Shown here: positions 6,168-7,792 of the stretch, in pieces
How the letters are laid out: each line of letters opens with the position of its first letter
Position numbering within the stretch: position 1 is the first letter of the stretch
Assembly (NCBI GenBank): GCA_002427045.1
Contig: DIPO01000048.1
Location: forward strand, 10,862-18,653
Source: Firmicutes bacterium UBA5486
GTDB lineage: Bacteria; Bacillota; UBA4882; UBA10575
Length of the DNA: 7,792 nucleotides
Direction of reading: 5' to 3'
Position numbers and translations under genes: made by a program
The notes under the pieces: model-generated
Told to the model about the DNA's origin: nothing
The model's database searches: none
What the model saw: only the letters and a program-made list of their open reading frames with translations

Positions 6168-6380
6168 ACTTAAGTAGACCTCTGGATAAACTCCAGAGGT
6201 CGTCCCTCTCACAGAACCGTACATACGAACCTCGTTACGGCTCCTGATGAACCTCAGTCCCTATATTTCTTAATAGTGATGCAAAATAACGACTTTGAAT
6301 GTTTCTAAATAACCAATCCTATATCGTCAGACCAGCTATTTGGCAAGGTGTAGTACCGACCTATTTTACCAAAAGAATGA
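6168..6380 (-). mobile_element. Group II intron 3' remnant (domains V and VI), no reverse transcriptase
   Basis: On the minus strand, bases 6243-6214 start GAGCCGTA and end TACGGTTC, with the catalytic AGC triad and a two-base bulge (TG) before the closing strand. This is the signature of group II intron domain V. It is followed by TGTGAGAGGGAC and a perfect 10-bp hairpin (6177-6201, GACCTCTGGA / TCCAGAGGTC) in the place of domain VI, then TACTTAAG near the expected 3' end. The upstream part to roughly 6380 contains no intron-encoded protein. The 5' limit is not identified, and typical GUGYG 5'-end bases were not found. The domain order resembles bacterial introns; membership of class IIC is a guess. 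It is most likely non-functional. Confidence 0.65.
6214..6243 (-). ncRNA. Group II intron domain V-like hairpin
   Basis: The lower stem GAGCCGTA/TACGGTTC is intact, with the usual G-U wobble in the triad. The upper stem is only about four pairs (ACGA/TCGT) with a three-base loop, against the usual five pairs and GNRA loop. The total is 30 nt instead of about 34, which suggests decay or an atypical variant. Confidence 0.65.
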
Positions 6381-6450
6381 TCTCTTGTTGTTTTTTTCTA
6401 TAGTAATTTTACACTATTTAATGATATATTGTGGCCTGATACAAAGAATA

Positions 6451-6476
6451 AGATTTACTATCACGATAGTAAATCT
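6451..6476 (-). terminator. Perfect long palindrome, probable terminator of the flavoprotein gene
   Basis: Arms AGATTTACTATC and GATAGTAAATCT are exactly complementary over 12 bp with a two-base centre (about 11 bp plus a 4-nt loop when folded). It starts 22 bp after the flavoprotein stop. On the minus strand it is followed by TATTCTTTG, a modest U-rich tail. The stem is AT-rich for a terminator, so an operator or other palindromic role is possible. Confidence 0.5.
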
Positions 6477-6497
6477 AGAGGCAACAGAACCAAGATA

Positions 6498-7721
6498 TTA
6501 ACAATTGCTCCCCGCTAAGTAGCCGGTAGAAAAAGCAATCTGAAGATTAAAGCCGCCAGTATAAGCAGATACATCCAAGACTTCTCCCGCAAAATATAAA
6601 CCTTTAGTAATCTTGGATTCCATTGTCGAAGGATTCACTTCTTTTACACTTACTCCCCCGGAAGTAATTATTGCTTCACTAGGCGGCCGGTAACCACTAA
6701 TCTCTAGTTCTAAAGCCTTGAGTAGAGAAACCAGTCTTCTTCTCTCCTCTCTGGTAATTTGATGAACCGGCTTTTCCGAGGGGATTTCAACCAGCCTTAT
6801 CACAACTGGAATTAACTTTCGCGGAAGCAAATCTCCCAAAGCATTAGCAAAGATTTTTCTGGAATACTTAGCAAAATCCCTTTGAATTCTAGAATCCAGC
6901 TGTTCTAATGAGAGTGCAGGTTTTAAATCAATTAATAATTTATAAACCTTCCCTTTCTGCAAGTGGGTACTAGCTGAAAGAATAATTGGCCCAGATACTC
7001 CATAGTGAGTAAAGAGCATCTCGCCAAAATCTGTATAAACTTTTTCTCCTTCATTAGTTAAGATGTTAATTGCTACATTTCTTAAGGAAAGCCCTTTGAG
7101 ATCCCGAACCCAAGCCTCTCTAGTCTCCAAGGGCACCAAAGATGGTTTTGGTTCTACAATAGAATGGCCATTCTCAATCGCAAAGCGGTATCCATCACCA
7201 GTTGAACCTGTTTGCGGATAAGAGATGCCTCCGGTCGCAACTATCACCCTATTTGCTATAATAATCCTTCCATCGTTTAGTTGGACCCCGGAGACGCTCC
7301 CGTTTTCAGAGAGTACTTTCTTTACCTCTCCCCTCATAATTTGAACTTTATTTTGCCGCATATATCTTTCTAAAGCTGTAACAACATCTGAAGAACGATC
7401 TGATTTGGGGAAAACCCTTCCTCCCCGTTCTACCTTGGTCTTAAGCCCTAAGCTATGGAGTAAATCCAGTAAACTTCTATTAGAAAAGGTATGAAAAGCA
7501 CTAAATAAAAACTTGCCGTTATCAGGAACATTGGCAATTAATCCTTCAAGATCAGTAATATTTGTAATATTGCAACGGCCTTTTCCTGTAATCAATAATT
7601 TCCGTCCCAGCCGTTCGTTTTTCTCAAGCATTACCACATCCAGCCCACGGCTCCCAGCAGTTCCGGCGGCAATCATTCCTGCGGGCCCGCCACCAACCAC
7701 TATTAACTTTTTTCCGGCCAC
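6498..7721 (-). CDS. HI0933/YhiN-family FAD-dependent oxidoreductase (BaiN-like)
   Basis: This 407-aa flavoprotein has the full set of HI0933-family marks: the dinucleotide-binding motif VVGGGPAGM (8-16), GKGRCNIT (46-53), ATGGISYPQTGSTGDGY (162-178), FTHYGVSGP (237-245), and the C-terminal block TSGGVSVKEVNP plus FAGEVLDVSAYTGGFNLQ (353-394) that completes the FAD site. Relatives include E. coli YhiN and the clostridial bile-acid enzyme BaiN. The physiological substrate of most members is unknown, so none is claimed. The GTG at 7721 is preferred because GGAGG (7729-7733) is 7 nt away. The TTG at 7727 would add two residues but lies one base from the same site. It appears to be a single-gene unit, with the promoter near or beyond the right edge of the window. 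Confidence 0.93.
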   Translation of the reverse strand: MAGKKLIVVGGGPAGMIAAGTAGSRGLDVVMLEKNERLGRKLLITGKGRCNITNITDLEGLIANVPDNGKFLFSAFHTFSNRSLLDLLHSLGLKTKVERGGRVFPKSDRSSDVVTALERYMRQNKVQIMRGEVKKVLSENGSVSGVQLNDGRIIIANRVIVATGGISYPQTGSTGDGYRFAIENGHSIVEPKPSLVPLETREAWVRDLKGLSLRNVAINILTNEGEKVYTDFGEMLFTHYGVSGPIILSASTHLQKGKVYKLLIDLKPALSLEQLDSRIQRDFAKYSRKIFANALGDLLPRKLIPVVIRLVEIPSEKPVHQITREERRRLVSLLKALELEISGYRPPSEAIITSGGVSVKEVNPSTMESKITKGLYFAGEVLDVSAYTGGFNLQIAFSTGYLAGSNC

Positions 7722-7728
7722 TAGCAAT

Positions 7729-7735
7729 CCTCCCT
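7729..7735 (-). promoter_or_regulatory. Ribosome binding site deciding the flavoprotein start
   Basis: AGGGAGG on the minus strand is well spaced for GTG at 7721 and too close for TTG at 7727. Confidence 0.7.
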
Positions 7736-7742
7736 ATTCGGA

Positions 7743-7783
7743 CTTTTTGCGTTGTCATTGATTTTTGTCCCTGCACAATATAT
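7743..7783 (+). repeat. Right copy of an edge repeat (inverted relative to 8-51)
   Basis: CTTTTTGCGTTGT (7743-7755), TCCC (7768-7771) and CACAATATAT (7774-7783) recur in the same order on the minus strand at 51-39, 23-20 and 17-8. The first gap differs in length (12 against 15 bases). The last block contains the NrdR-box core, but its right arm (GATA) departs from consensus. Confidence 0.6.
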
Positions 7784-7792
7784 TGATAGCCT

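Noticed and set aside
6177..6201. Hairpin after the membrane-protein gene as its terminator
   Set aside because: The plus strand has no T tract after it (GTCCCTCTC), and its place next to domain V fits intron domain VI better.
7513..7761. Plus-strand frame opposite the flavoprotein N terminus
   Set aside because: It is antisense to the highly conserved FAD-binding region.
1..7792. CRISPR array, tRNA or rRNA genes
   Set aside because: No regularly spaced direct repeats, cloverleaf with the tRNA T-loop pattern, or rRNA sequence was seen on either strand.
1..7792. Whole window as a composite transposon bounded by the edge repeats
   Set aside because: No transposase, integrase or target duplication is visible, and the enclosed genes are ordinary chromosomal functions with their own promoters.

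Overview
The window looks like chromosomal DNA of an AT-rich, low-GC Gram-positive anaerobe, most likely a member of the Clostridia (Peptococcaceae-like). Supporting signs are an oxygen-sensitive class III ribonucleotide reductase, a clostridial-type NrdR regulator with its operators, a T-box leader, strong G-rich Shine-Dalgarno sequences, and TTG/GTG starts. The genus is an inference; no rRNA or species marker is present.

Layout. Bases 1-20 carry an NrdR-box-like palindrome at the edge, pointing to another regulated gene outside the window. On the minus strand, nrdR (2668-2201) and nrdD (2190-100) form a compact operon with a good promoter, two NrdR boxes laid over it, and a terminator at 64-82. 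The next minus-strand unit is an AMP-forming acyl-CoA synthetase (4627-2969). It has a consensus promoter (about 4934-4963), a roughly 300-nt T-box leader with antiterminator and terminator, and a hairpin terminator directly after its stop. Bases 4981-5506 contain no convincing gene. A plus-strand gene (5507-6148) encodes an unrecognised four-helix membrane protein. From about 6168 to 6380 lies a decayed group II intron 3' end on the minus strand (domains V and VI, no reverse transcriptase). A long perfect palindrome (6451-6476) follows, then a minus-strand HI0933/YhiN-type flavoprotein (7721-6498).

How the parts fit together. NrdR senses nucleotide state and should repress both itself and nrdD, giving a feedback loop on dNTP production. 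The acyl-CoA ligase appears to be controlled by uncharged tRNA through the T-box, which is unusual for this enzyme class and suggests its substrate is linked to an amino acid. The membrane protein and the flavoprotein have no evident link to these units. The most notable points are the T-box/acyl-CoA ligase pairing, the intron relic placed behind a palindrome, and a related repeat in opposite orientation at the two ends of the window.
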